From contig MOYA01000001.1 in NCBI GenBank assembly GCA_001899315.1, positions 2,682,529 through 2,746,528 on the forward strand: a stretch of DNA of 64,000 nucleotides, in the 5' to 3' direction. Source of the DNA: Candidatus Obscuribacter phosphatis (GTDB taxonomy: Bacteria > Cyanobacteriota > Vampirovibrionia > Obscuribacterales > Obscuribacteraceae). The notes beneath the pieces were generated by a model. That model worked only from the letters and a program-made list of their open reading frames with translations, ran no database searches and was not told where the DNA came from. Positions within the stretch are counted from its first letter, which is position 1. Each line of letters starts with the position of its first letter. Both the position numbers and the translations under genes were made by a program. Of this stretch, positions 24,926 through 34,085 are shown piece by piece.

Positions 24926-27310
24926 TTAGTTGCTCTCGAACACAATCTTGTAGGGCTTGCCGTCAATGACCAAGAGCAGTTTCTTGCCCACAGACAGATA
25001 AGCCGCAGCATTCTTCAGTCGAGTCAGTTCAAAATAACGCGCCGAACCAAACACCACAGTCTCGGGGGTTCTATTGCCGGCGACCGCTTTATAGAGACTA
25101 TCTACATAAAAACCGTCGGCAGCTAGATAGAAAGTCTTGTCGGCAACTCTTTTGATGGCAGCAGTTTTTGCAGTCGCACCTTTCATTTTGTCATGGTCGG
25201 TTTTGCCTTCAGATTCAAAGTCAATTGACTCTTTCAACTGACTGGCTTTCTTATTGCGCTCAAAAGCATCTTTACCCGAAACCACTCTAAAGTCTCGCAA
25301 AAGTGGGCTTTCATTATGACTGGCAGCTCTTTGTGAAAATCCGGCGGCACTGCCGGCGGCAATACTTTTCTCGGCGGCAAGAGAAGAAGGGCGAGGTGCC
25401 GCGCCGGGTCTATTCATAGAGCCAAAAGAAAGTACCTGGTCAAATCTCGGTCTTACTATTCGATTATTCTCAGAGGGATCTGTCACCAAAAAGGAAGTGT
25501 AATTGGTGATAATGCCGTGTCGTTTAGATAATTCGATAATTTCGTCAATGACTTCTTTGTTTTCACCGTTTGCCTGAGCCACTTCGGTTAAATAGCCAAT
25601 ACGACGCATGGCCCAGAGTCTGGTCAGATGACTGGAAGAAGCATCGGCGCCGGAAAATTCAAGCGGAAAACTGAAGGACTTGAGAGCGCCGTTAACCTTG
25701 CCTGTAATCTCCAATTTAGCCGCCCCAGAGCCCTTATAGCGACCAAGCAAGAGAACCTGATTGCCGGCAAAAAGATCTTTCACCGAACGCGGATAAGTGT
25801 CTTTGACCGTCACTCCGTTGAATTTTATTTCGACATCACTCATCATCGGCGCGCGAATTTTGTCATAAAAACTAGAAAGCGCTACCTCTAAAGATTCACC
25901 AGGCTCGACAAACTGAGCCGTGCCATGATTATCGCTGGAAAGTCGGTTCAAGAGCCGGGTGTTGACGTCATAACCGACACCAAAGTCGAAAACTCTGAGA
26001 TTTCTATTTTCTAGACTGGCGGCTAGCCCCTTTAAAGAAGTCTCGCCCACAGTCGGTTCGCCGTCAGTAAGCAAGACTAAATAAGCAGGCCGCTCTCCGG
26101 ACGCTTTCAAAAGACTCTTTCCCGAATTGAGGGCGTCGCCTATATTGGTGCCGCCTTTGGCCTCAAGCTCATCTATAAAGTCGACAGCTTTTCTTTTATT
26201 TTCTAGATTGGCGGGCAGCAAGCTAGATGCCATCGAATCGGCATCAGTATTGAATGGCACTATACCGAAACGGTCCTGCGCATTCAGCGAAGTGATGACA
26301 TGCTTAAGAGCTTTTTTGGTCTGTTCAATTTTTTCTCCTTGCATAGAACCGGAAGTATCGGCAAGCAGAACAATATCTTTAGCCACTATCTGATTTTCAG
26401 GGACCTTTATAGGCGGTGTGAGCGAAAGCAAGAAATAGCCGTCCTCGCCTTCTATTTTGTGCGTGAGCAAATTAGCCGCCATGTCTTTGTCTGAAAGACT
26501 GTAATAGAGAAGAAAGTCTTTATCACAAAGACTATTTTTTTCACTGTAATTGAGCTTTGCCCGGCGCTCTTCCGGGCGCTCCACTTTGATCTTGTGCGAA
26601 GGCGACCAAATTGTCTTGAGCCCGACCTTACCTGTCATTTTCACAGTCAAGACCGTATCGTCCACCGCACCACCGGCGGCATCATTGTCCCGCTTGAGGG
26701 GAAATCTATATTTAACCATGCCGTTTTCAGCCTTGAGTAGCTGTGTATATTCCAGCTCAACTTTTTTGGTGCCATGGGCGGGAATAGGAAAAATGCGAGC
26801 CCGCACCGAGCGTTGGTCGGCATATTCAAGTAAGCCGGGATCAACCATCTGTCGCACTATCGCTTCGTACTGGGCGCGGGCTTCCTTTGCCTCTAAAATT
26901 TTGCCTTCCACCGGCTTGCCGTCTATGTGCAGAGAGAAACTGGAGAAAGTGGTGTCATCAGGCAAGGGAAAGAGATAAGTGCCGGCGGCATCACGATCGG
27001 TGTCGTTATAAAAGGTCTGGGTGACATAAGTCTTGGCCACTTGGTCTGTAATTTCTACTTTTATATCTTGTGCTTTCAAATGCAAGCCGATACTGACCCC
27101 GCCTTTCAAGACAGGTCTTGGACTAGGCCTGGGAATCGGTCTGGGATTAGGCCCGGGGTGCGGCAGAATCGGCAAAATAGGCGAGATGGGCATTGGTCTG
27201 ACGCCCATATTATTGAATGCCGGATCTATGACTATGAAGCCGGCGGCTTCGGCTGCCGAAGGCAGAAGTAAAATGCTGGCAGCGAACAAAGCACATAGAG
27301 CAGGGCGCAT
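24926..27310 (-). CDS. Secreted VIT and von Willebrand factor A domain protein
   Basis: A 794-residue exported protein with a Sec signal peptide (about 1-22, ending 'SAAEAAG') and a Pro-rich segment (about 40-70). A vault/inter-alpha-trypsin (VIT) domain follows ('AQDIKVEITDQVAKTYVTQT', 'GTYLFPLPDDTTFSSFSLHI'), then a vWA domain with intact MIDAS 'DTSGSMQGE' near residue 316, TNIG (the Thr contact) and 'LLTDGEPTVGE'. The C-terminal about 250 residues are unassigned. Unlike marine proteobacterial VIT/vWA proteins, no sortase signal is seen at the C-terminus. Such proteins are thought to mediate metal-dependent adhesion or complex assembly in the envelope. Transcribed divergently from the CHASE2 kinase gene with 276 bp between them. 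Confidence 0.88.
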   Translation of the reverse strand: MRPALCALFAASILLLPSAAEAAGFIVIDPAFNNMGVRPMPISPILPILPHPGPNPRPIPRPSPRPVLKGGVSIGLHLKAQDIKVEITDQVAKTYVTQTFYNDTDRDAAGTYLFPLPDDTTFSSFSLHIDGKPVEGKILEAKEARAQYEAIVRQMVDPGLLEYADQRSVRARIFPIPAHGTKKVELEYTQLLKAENGMVKYRFPLKRDNDAAGGAVDDTVLTVKMTGKVGLKTIWSPSHKIKVERPEERRAKLNYSEKNSLCDKDFLLYYSLSDKDMAANLLTHKIEGEDGYFLLSLTPPIKVPENQIVAKDIVLLADTSGSMQGEKIEQTKKALKHVITSLNAQDRFGIVPFNTDADSMASSLLPANLENKRKAVDFIDELEAKGGTNIGDALNSGKSLLKASGERPAYLVLLTDGEPTVGETSLKGLAASLENRNLRVFDFGVGYDVNTRLLNRLSSDNHGTAQFVEPGESLEVALSSFYDKIRAPMMSDVEIKFNGVTVKDTYPRSVKDLFAGNQVLLLGRYKGSGAAKLEITGKVNGALKSFSFPLEFSGADASSSHLTRLWAMRRIGYLTEVAQANGENKEVIDEIIELSKRHGIITNYTSFLVTDPSENNRIVRPRFDQVLSFGSMNRPGAAPRPSSLAAEKSIAAGSAAGFSQRAASHNESPLLRDFRVVSGKDAFERNKKASQLKESIDFESEGKTDHDKMKGATAKTAAIKRVADKTFYLAADGFYVDSLYKAVAGNRTPETVVFGSARYFELTRLKNAAAYLSVGKKLLLVIDGKPYKIVFESN

Positions 27311-27586
27311 ATCTTGTCCTCTTTATTAGTCGGTCTCTGGGGCAGATTAGGTTCACTAAAATATTCTTTCAGCCTGCGCCTCAGAAGACTGCCGGATATG
27401 CCAGGGGAGGTCTCTCGGGTATTGCGGGTATACAATCCAGGGTTTCTCCTGAATATAAACAAGAAGCCGTTCAGTTTTGCCTTTCGCTTGATTTACTAGG
27501 CTTTTTCCTGGTTATTTAGCAGTCCGACCGGTCTAGACTACGGGTGAAGGCATTAAACTGTTTAGTGATTCAGTTTTGAGGGTCAA

Positions 27587-29623
27587 ATGCCGCTCAGCCT
27601 TCCCAAGCTCAACCTGCTACCAGGCCTAAGGAAACTTTTGCCTGCAGGGCGAGCCGGTGCCCCCAAGAGGGATAGCCTGCTTTTCGAACGCCTTTTCTGG
27701 GGCGCCCTTTCGGGAGGTCTCGCTACCATCCTCTTTGCCGAGTCTCCTGTTCTGGATACGATGGAAATGAATCTGCTTGAATGGCGCTATAAAACAGGAC
27801 ATGAGCTCAACCGAGCTTTTCGCAGTTTCTATTCTTTTGCGCCATTGAAAGCGGCAGGCAATAGCGATGTTGTACTAGTTACCTATGATGACGAAGATCA
27901 GTTCGACCTGGAAGGCGAAGGCGAAGAAGGCGGTGCCGCCCCCATTCAAGAAGTCATGGCTAGGCTGGTCTCAACCATAGAAAGCGGTTCGCCCCTCTTG
28001 CTGGTTCTCGACTTAGACCTGAGAGGAAAAGCCGATAATCGACTGGTGGCGGCGTTGAGAGCCAATAAAGGCAATACAGTTTTGGCTTTACCAGGCAGCT
28101 TGGACAATCCTAACGACCTACCGGCGGCGGAACTGAGAAAAAGCGTGCTCAAATGCGCCTTCGACCATGTCATCATCGAACAGAACGGACTCACCTGCCG
28201 GATGCCCATACTGGCCAATCTGAACAATATATACGTAGGTGAAGGCGAAACAGCCTCAAATATGAATGGTCGAGGCGAATTAGTAGAATCTCTCCCCGAG
28301 GTGGTGGCGCCACTAATGTCGGCGCGTGCCGGGGTCGGACCTTCCCGCTCCAAAATTTCAGACTTTGCTCAAGAAGAACTACCTATTTATATAAAGTTCT
28401 CGGGCAAAGAATATCCGGTCTACAAAGCCCGCGATATCTTGAGCGAAACAGTCTCACCGCTTTCCTTCAGCAACAAAGTGGTGCTTCTGGGCACTAATTT
28501 CAGCCAGAAAGTAGACAACACGCCAAGGGTACGCACCCCGCTCATGAACAAAGTGCCCAATATCTATATACAAGCAGAGGCGATTTCGACCCTATCCAAG
28601 AACGAGCCGATAAGGTCCTTTCCCCGCTCTATCCTGCACCATATCCTACTCCTCATAGGCGGCGCCCTGGGGGCACTTTCATCAACCTTGGCCATGGGCC
28701 GACGCACGACGATCTTCCTCACAATCGCCATGCTGCTCACCTTGCTCACCCAGCTAAGCTTTCAATATCTCAATGTACAGGTGCCGGTGCTGCCTTTATT
28801 GGCGGTACTGATGCTCACTTATATTTTCGGCACCCTGATTTATTTAGATACCGACTTGCGTCTGCGCAACCGCGAACTAGCCATGGCCAGAGAAGCCATG
28901 CAAGTGCGCGCCGAAGAAGAAAGACAGCGTATAGCCGAAGACCTGCACGACGAGACCCTGCCTGCACTATCGGCGGTGGCACGCATGGCCGACAAGCTTA
29001 CCCATGAAATGGACGGCAGCGACACACCCAGACAAATGCGAGAAAAGCTGGACGGCGCAATTAGCGAAATGCGCCGTGTCATAAACGACTTGCACCCTTC
29101 GGTGCTGGAGACTATGGGCTTCAAGCCGGCTCTAGAAAACCTGCTTGCCATTTTGGAGCGCGAAACAGATATCGCCGGTCAGTTCGAAGATCGAACTGAA
29201 AATGGTCCAACGCCGCCACTCGATCTAGAAACTATTTTGAACGATTTCACCAGACTGCAGCTGTATCGCATTGTGCAAGAATCGCTCAATAATGTGCAAA
29301 AGCACGCCCAAGCCTCAGAGGTGAAACTTATAATCAGTCAATTTGGCACAGATTTAGCCGAAGAAGGTCTGCAAATTGATATCATCGACAATGGAAAAGG
29401 CATGGATCTAGACTTTTCCCCTGAAACAAAGGGAACCAGACAGTCGAGCAAGACCTCCCATGGGCTAATTAATATCAGGCAAAGAGCACAGCTCATCGGC
29501 GCCCAGGTAAACTGGAAGAAGCCGGATAGCACATTTGCAAACGATAGCAACAGTTCAAATAAAAGCGGCACCCAGGTAACCATAAAGATGACTATAAGGA
29601 AGAAAGAGGAAGGAAACGGATGA
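27587..29623 (+). CDS. CHASE2-domain sensor histidine kinase (HisKA_3 type)
   Basis: A 678-residue membrane kinase. It begins with a helix near residues 34-50. An extracytoplasmic CHASE2 sensor follows (about 60-335, with 'LVTYDDEDQFDLEG', 'LLVLDLDLRGKADNRLVAAL', 'VVLLGTNFSQKVDNTPRV'). Next come three closely spaced helices (about 345-425) and a NarX/DesK-like dimerisation domain with the phospho-acceptor in 'RQRIAEDLHDETLPALS' (near residue 454). The HATPase has an N-box 'IVQESLNNVQKHAQAS' and a G1 'IDNGKGMDL'. The start is supported by GAGGG 5-6 nt before the ATG. Its 3' end overlaps the response-regulator gene by 4 bp, so the two are a cognate pair. The ligand is unknown. Confidence 0.93.
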   Translation: MPLSLPKLNLLPGLRKLLPAGRAGAPKRDSLLFERLFWGALSGGLATILFAESPVLDTMEMNLLEWRYKTGHELNRAFRSFYSFAPLKAAGNSDVVLVTYDDEDQFDLEGEGEEGGAAPIQEVMARLVSTIESGSPLLLVLDLDLRGKADNRLVAALRANKGNTVLALPGSLDNPNDLPAAELRKSVLKCAFDHVIIEQNGLTCRMPILANLNNIYVGEGETASNMNGRGELVESLPEVVAPLMSARAGVGPSRSKISDFAQEELPIYIKFSGKEYPVYKARDILSETVSPLSFSNKVVLLGTNFSQKVDNTPRVRTPLMNKVPNIYIQAEAISTLSKNEPIRSFPRSILHHILLLIGGALGALSSTLAMGRRTTIFLTIAMLLTLLTQLSFQYLNVQVPVLPLLAVLMLTYIFGTLIYLDTDLRLRNRELAMAREAMQVRAEEERQRIAEDLHDETLPALSAVARMADKLTHEMDGSDTPRQMREKLDGAISEMRRVINDLHPSVLETMGFKPALENLLAILERETDIAGQFEDRTENGPTPPLDLETILNDFTRLQLYRIVQESLNNVQKHAQASEVKLIISQFGTDLAEEGLQIDIIDNGKGMDLDFSPETKGTRQSSKTSHGLINIRQRAQLIGAQVNWKKPDSTFANDSNSSNKSGTQVTIKMTIRKKEEGNG

Positions 29624-30348
29624 GCACTCTCATTGTTGACGACGAAGAAAGAGACCGCACCTGGCTCAAGAACTTGCTCACCACCAGCCCTTCCCTGCAA
29701 GGCGAACTGCCGCAACCCATACACGAAGGGCAAGACGGCAGCCAGGCGGTGGAACTAGCCAGCAAGCATCACCCCAAGTTGGTCTTCCTCGACATCAAAA
29801 TGCCCAATCTTTCGGGCATCAAGGCTGCCGAGCAGATTCTCAAACAATTACCCGACACAGGCGTAATTATGCTCTCTAACTTTTCTGACGAAGTCTATGT
29901 CAGACAACTTTGGAAAGTGGTACCCCCGAACGGTGTCTTCGGCTATGTCCTGAAAAGTGCCTCGGACGAACAAGTGGTGGAAGCAGCCAAGGCTGTGCTT
30001 TCCGGCGACTGCTGGATACATCCGGGTATAGCCCGGGTAATTCAGCGCACGCAGAACCGAGCCACATCACTTACCCCGGCCGAATATGAAGCCCTGGTTT
30101 GTATCGCCCTGGGTATGACCGACCATGCCATAGCCAAGAAGCTCTATTTAACTGAAAAAGCAGTGCAGTCAAGACTGAAGTCACTCTATGCCAAACTCGG
30201 AATACCGGGGCGCAGCGAATCGCACGACACCGAATTCAATCAACGCTGTCGGGCGGTCTATGTATCGACCAGACGAGGCCTAATCAATCAAAGCGAGCTT
30301 GATGACTGGGAAGCAAAAATGCAAGAAAGCAAAGCCGATGTGAAATAG
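29620..30348 (+). CDS. NarL/LuxR-type response regulator
   Basis: A 242-residue two-domain regulator. The receiver starts 'MSTLIVDDEERDRTWLKNLL' with phospho-acceptor D58 in 'VFLDIKMPNLSG' and the switch Lys in 'YVLKSAS'. The output domain ('TPAEYEALVCIALGMTDHAI' then 'LYLTEKAVQSRLKSLYAKLG') is a GerE/LuxR helix-turn-helix with unusual spacing, and a C-terminal tail of about 45 residues. It overlaps the CHASE2 kinase gene by 4 bp and is followed 20 bp later by the secreted-protein gene at 30368, which may be a target or simply cotranscribed. Confidence 0.9.
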   Translation: MSTLIVDDEERDRTWLKNLLTTSPSLQGELPQPIHEGQDGSQAVELASKHHPKLVFLDIKMPNLSGIKAAEQILKQLPDTGVIMLSNFSDEVYVRQLWKVVPPNGVFGYVLKSASDEQVVEAAKAVLSGDCWIHPGIARVIQRTQNRATSLTPAEYEALVCIALGMTDHAIAKKLYLTEKAVQSRLKSLYAKLGIPGRSESHDTEFNQRCRAVYVSTRRGLINQSELDDWEAKMQESKADVK

Positions 30349-30367
30349 TGGAAACAAAATAGCGAAG

Positions 30368-32032
30368 ATGAAAACTAAACTCTTGCTCTTACCGACCCTG
30401 ACGGTCTCATGTCTAATGAGCCTGGCTTTTGGTGTGGTACAGAGCCCGGCCATACAAGCCATGACCACTGAAGATTTAAGCCGGGCCGAAGCCGGTGTAA
30501 AACTCTTGATGGGCATCTATGGTCGCTTGGGCAGTGAGCCTCAGCTGGCTCTCAAAAATGAAGGCAAGAGCAAAAGCGACATGAGGCAAGACATGGCGCT
30601 GGGAGTGAGCCCGGCCTCCTTACAAAGAGAAGCCAACTCTCTAAGCGAACCGGGTCAACTGTTGAGCAATCAACTGGCTTTCAATAATAATGCTGATCCG
30701 GCCTTAGTTATTCGCCCCCAGCAAAGCAATAAAAAAATCACAGTGGGCCGCGCTGTCATGCAAAAGGTCGTACCCATAGAAGGCATGACCATCGCCATGG
30801 CGCCGCCATCTGAGAAAGCCCCCAGTCGTCGCGTCGCCTTGCAGGCGGCAGGTTTTGGCGCCGAAAAAGAGAGCCGACTGGCTGAAAAAACTGAAAGCAG
30901 TAAATTTGCCGAGCTAAAGCAAGAAGTGCAAGCCACTAACCTTAGACAAAGAACGTCAGCCATTCCTTATTTGGCAGGCAATCAAATCGGCACGATCACA
31001 CCCATGCAAGACAAAGGCCATGTGCGCGAATTTAATAGCGACAGCAAGCGCACCAGCTACAATACCACTATCGCCCAACAAAATGGCGATAGCTTTGGCG
31101 GCAGCATGGGCGCAAGCTCGTATGGTGCTGGTATGGGCGCCGGTATGGGTGCCGCTAATTTTGGCAGGGCCGTTGTCAGTGCCGAAAGAGACGACCAAGA
31201 CGAAAGAAGCGACAAGAACGAAAAATTTGGCTTGGTGCGCCCGGCTGAACAGCCTGGGCTGTTTAAATATGTCAGAGAACATGCCCAGCCCTTGCCCAAA
31301 CAGGCACCGGTAGACAGCGAAGAACTTGGTCGAAAAAATATCAGCAAAGATGCAGCCGGCGAAGAAGTTTTTCTGGCTGACAAACTAATGACTGTGCCGC
31401 CACCGGCAGCCATGCCGCAGGCAGCCCAATACCAGCAAGCCAAGGTGCAGAGTAAACCTCAGTATAAAGTCGCGGCCGGCACTGAAAAGAAAGCTCGCGA
31501 AAAAGCCAAGGCTGCCCCAGCCAGAGAAGAGCCATTTATTACTTCCGCTCGCAATGCCCCCGGAGCACCGCCTCTCGTAGCCTATTTGCCGCCCAGCACC
31601 TTAAGAGGCATAAACGGTCTCAATCTCTGGGTGGGTGAAGCCGAAACACTGAATTTTTTGAAGAGTCGAGGCACTATAAGAAGTACAGCCACCTTGGGCT
31701 GGAAAGTGGTGACCTTGACCAATACTCAAGGCCAGGTTGCCTGCCAGGCGTATTTGCGCAACGGCAAACTAGAAGCACTGAGGGTTTATAGCTCTGACCT
31801 CTTGCCGAACAGTCTCGGTGTTCCTATAGACAGCGACCTCACCCAGATGAAAAGCAAATATGGCGAACCGTCTTTTGTCTTGGAAGAACCCAAAACAGAA
31901 AAACCGAGCGCAGTTTCGGCCAAAAACTATGTTTACCCCTTAAGCCAGGTTGCTTTCCAAATTGCTCGCGATAAGAACCAAGGGCAAGGCAAGCCAAAAG
32001 TAGTGAGCGTGCTTTTCTTCCATTATTTATAG
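30368..32032 (+). CDS. Exported protein of unknown function with Gly/Ala-rich centre
   Basis: A 554-residue protein with a signal peptide (about 1-31, 'LLLLPTLTVSCLMSLAFGVV' core). The long middle part is low-complexity and rich in Ala, Gln, Lys and Pro, including a Gly/Met/Ala repeat ('GAGMGAGMGAANFGRA') near residues 250-270. The C-terminal about 150 residues look folded ('LRGINGLNLWVGEAETLNFL', 'GWKVVTLTNTQGQVACQAYL') and include 'SDLTQMKSKYGEPSFVL', a pattern found in small bacterial exported domains with a KYGEP motif. It probably acts in the envelope. It follows the two-component pair by 20 bp, so a link to that signalling system is likely but untested. Confidence 0.7.
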   Translation: MKTKLLLLPTLTVSCLMSLAFGVVQSPAIQAMTTEDLSRAEAGVKLLMGIYGRLGSEPQLALKNEGKSKSDMRQDMALGVSPASLQREANSLSEPGQLLSNQLAFNNNADPALVIRPQQSNKKITVGRAVMQKVVPIEGMTIAMAPPSEKAPSRRVALQAAGFGAEKESRLAEKTESSKFAELKQEVQATNLRQRTSAIPYLAGNQIGTITPMQDKGHVREFNSDSKRTSYNTTIAQQNGDSFGGSMGASSYGAGMGAGMGAANFGRAVVSAERDDQDERSDKNEKFGLVRPAEQPGLFKYVREHAQPLPKQAPVDSEELGRKNISKDAAGEEVFLADKLMTVPPPAAMPQAAQYQQAKVQSKPQYKVAAGTEKKAREKAKAAPAREEPFITSARNAPGAPPLVAYLPPSTLRGINGLNLWVGEAETLNFLKSRGTIRSTATLGWKVVTLTNTQGQVACQAYLRNGKLEALRVYSSDLLPNSLGVPIDSDLTQMKSKYGEPSFVLEEPKTEKPSAVSAKNYVYPLSQVAFQIARDKNQGQGKPKVVSVLFFHYL

Positions 32033-32119
32033 ACTGCTTCGTATTTCACCCACCTGACAACCCCGCTTGACCGTGCTAACTTAAGCTAGTTGGCAAAATA
32101 AGAGGCAAGTTGGCGCAAG

Positions 32120-32947
32120 ATGAGTCTAAATACTGAAAAGGCAGCTCTGAAAGAAGTACCCAACAAAGACCAAGCTCAAGAAACAAGAGAATTATGGATG
32201 GCTGATCTGGCTAAGCCGCCAGCCGCAAATGAAATCAGAAAAGTTCAAAATGTGCCGGACGAACCGGAAGAAGAAAGCGAAGCCCATGCACCGGAAAACC
32301 TTTCGGAAGTATTGCGGGCGGAAGACCCTCGCAATTTAGGCAAAGGTCTTAGAACCATGCAAGGTTTGGTGGAAGAATTCGCTTCGGCCAAAGACAAACC
32401 CAAAGCCCTCGGTCAAATGCGAGATGGCTTTGAAGAAGCAGTAAAACAAACCGACCGCGATTTTGAAGAAACCAAGACAAAATTTGAGCAAGAAAGGCTG
32501 AAGCTTAAGCCCGAGATGGAACCAAGGGTGAAAGCTTTTGAAAGCGCCGCTGAAAACATGGGTGCCGCCCTGGGCAAACTGCCCAAGGAAGAACAAGAAA
32601 GAATGACCTGGCTCATGGGCGGTTATAAAAACGGCAAGAACTCTCCCGAACTTGATGCAGCCATTGCCAAGGAAGTGAACAAACATCCGGGACTTTTGCC
32701 GGCTTTAGAGAACGGCATCAAAGCCCAGACCGAGCTTGCCCCTTACATGGAAAAAGCAAAAGAATTGAAAGAGAGCATGGATGTTGCTGTCGCCGAAAGA
32801 GTGGCAGGCAGACAGGTCTATAGCGAAGTCTTAAAAGAAGGCGGCGACTTGAAACGAGCCCAGCGCATGGAAATGGAAGCAAGAGCGCTGACCATGGGCA
32901 TTCCCCTTGAGCAACTTGATGCTCTTGAGAAAAGACAGAAAAATTAG
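32120..32947 (+). CDS. Hypothetical helical, highly charged cytoplasmic protein
   Basis: A 275-residue protein made almost wholly of Glu/Lys-rich helices. A coiled-coil stretch spans about residues 105-150 ('DRDFEETKTKFEQERLKLKP') and another about 205-250. There is no signal peptide, membrane helix or catalytic motif. It recalls helical proteins of unknown function common in large-genome bacteria; I cannot place it in a family. It sits between the exported protein (88 bp upstream) and the deaminase gene (43 bp downstream) on the same strand and may be a separate transcript. Confidence 0.65.
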   Translation: MSLNTEKAALKEVPNKDQAQETRELWMADLAKPPAANEIRKVQNVPDEPEEESEAHAPENLSEVLRAEDPRNLGKGLRTMQGLVEEFASAKDKPKALGQMRDGFEEAVKQTDRDFEETKTKFEQERLKLKPEMEPRVKAFESAAENMGAALGKLPKEEQERMTWLMGGYKNGKNSPELDAAIAKEVNKHPGLLPALENGIKAQTELAPYMEKAKELKESMDVAVAERVAGRQVYSEVLKEGGDLKRAQRMEMEARALTMGIPLEQLDALEKRQKN

Positions 32948-32990
32948 AACAAAAACTTGAGCATGCTCTAGTCTTACTTGCTGTAGACTT

Positions 32991-34019
32991 ATGGTCATGA
33001 CAGCAAATTTTGAAACTAGAGAAAACTTGATCGACACCAAGAAAGACCTGCAAAGATTACCCAAGGCCGAATTGCACCTTCATATTGAAGGCACTTTCGA
33101 GCCTGAGCTGATCTTTGAGATGGCGGCCAAGAACAACGTCAAACTTGCCTATGCCGATGTAGAGGCCCTTAGGCGAGCCTATGACTTTGCCGATCTGCAA
33201 TCATTTCTCAATGTCTATTATGCCGGCATGTCGGTGCTCAAAGACGAAAGCGATTTCGAAACACTGACCAATGCTTACTTTGCCCGAGCACAACAAGACG
33301 GTATCGTACACGCTGAACTCTTTTTTGATCCCCAGGCTCATGCCGCAAACGGTATCGCTTTTGATACCGTCATCAGGGGTCTGCATCAAGCAGTCAAAAC
33401 ATCTAAAGAAAAATACGGACTGACAAGCAGTTTGATTTTGTGCTTCTTGCGCGACTTAGATGAAGACAGCGCCATGCAAACTTTAGAAAAGGCACTCAAG
33501 CACCGCGATAAATTTATCGGGGTTGGACTGGACTCAGCCGAAGTGGGCAATCCACCCTCAAAATTTGCCCGCGTCTTTGCCCGGGCCAAAGCAGAAGAAC
33601 TGAGACTGGTGGCGCATGCCGGCGAAGAAGGCCCACCCGAATATGTCAAGCAAGCACTCGACTTACTTAAGGTCGAACGCATCGATCATGGTGTGCGCAG
33701 CCTGGAAGATAGCGAACTGACCAAGCGCCTCATCGACTCAGGTATTCCGCTAACCGTCTGCCCGCTTTCCAATGTCAAACTAAAAGTTTTTGCCAATCTG
33801 CAAGAGCACAACCTCAAGAAGATGCTTGATTTAGGTCTTAATGCCACAGTCAATGCCGACGACCCAGCTTACTTCGGGGGCTACTTGCTGGAAAACTTCT
33901 GGCAGTGCAAAGAAGCACTATCGCTGTCCGACCAAGAACTTGTCAGACTTTGCAGAAATTCAATCAATGCTTCTTTTATGAGTGCTTCCGAAAAGTCTCT
34001 TCATCTTGCAAATTTGTAA
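32991..34019 (+). CDS. Adenine deaminase type 2 / adenosine deaminase family
   Basis: A cytoplasmic zinc hydrolase of purine salvage, 342 residues. Zinc ligands and active site are visible: H29/H31 in 'KAELHLHIEGT', H209 and E212 in 'VAHAGEEGPPEY', the His in 'ERIDHGVRSLED', and D290/D291 in 'NADDPAYFGGY'. 'CPLSNVKLKVF', 'GVGLDSAEVGNPPSKF' and 'EGPPEY' match the adenine-deaminase subgroup (fungal AAH1/bacterial type 2) better than classic Add, so adenine is the more likely substrate than adenosine. The product would be hypoxanthine plus ammonia. Two near-identical starts exist (ATG at 32991 or 32997). Confidence 0.9.
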   Translation: MVMTANFETRENLIDTKKDLQRLPKAELHLHIEGTFEPELIFEMAAKNNVKLAYADVEALRRAYDFADLQSFLNVYYAGMSVLKDESDFETLTNAYFARAQQDGIVHAELFFDPQAHAANGIAFDTVIRGLHQAVKTSKEKYGLTSSLILCFLRDLDEDSAMQTLEKALKHRDKFIGVGLDSAEVGNPPSKFARVFARAKAEELRLVAHAGEEGPPEYVKQALDLLKVERIDHGVRSLEDSELTKRLIDSGIPLTVCPLSNVKLKVFANLQEHNLKKMLDLGLNATVNADDPAYFGGYLLENFWQCKEALSLSDQELVRLCRNSINASFMSASEKSLHLANL

Positions 34020-34085
34020 GAATGGCAAGAATGTTAGAATAAAGCCTTAGCGAAGTACATAAAAACATTCTCTCCGGCTCAGGCA

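Noticed and set aside
26550-26978. 142-codon open frame opposite the VIT/vWA gene
   Set aside because: Antisense to a well-conserved domain, Ser/Arg-rich composition typical of a reverse-frame shadow, no ribosome binding site or family match.
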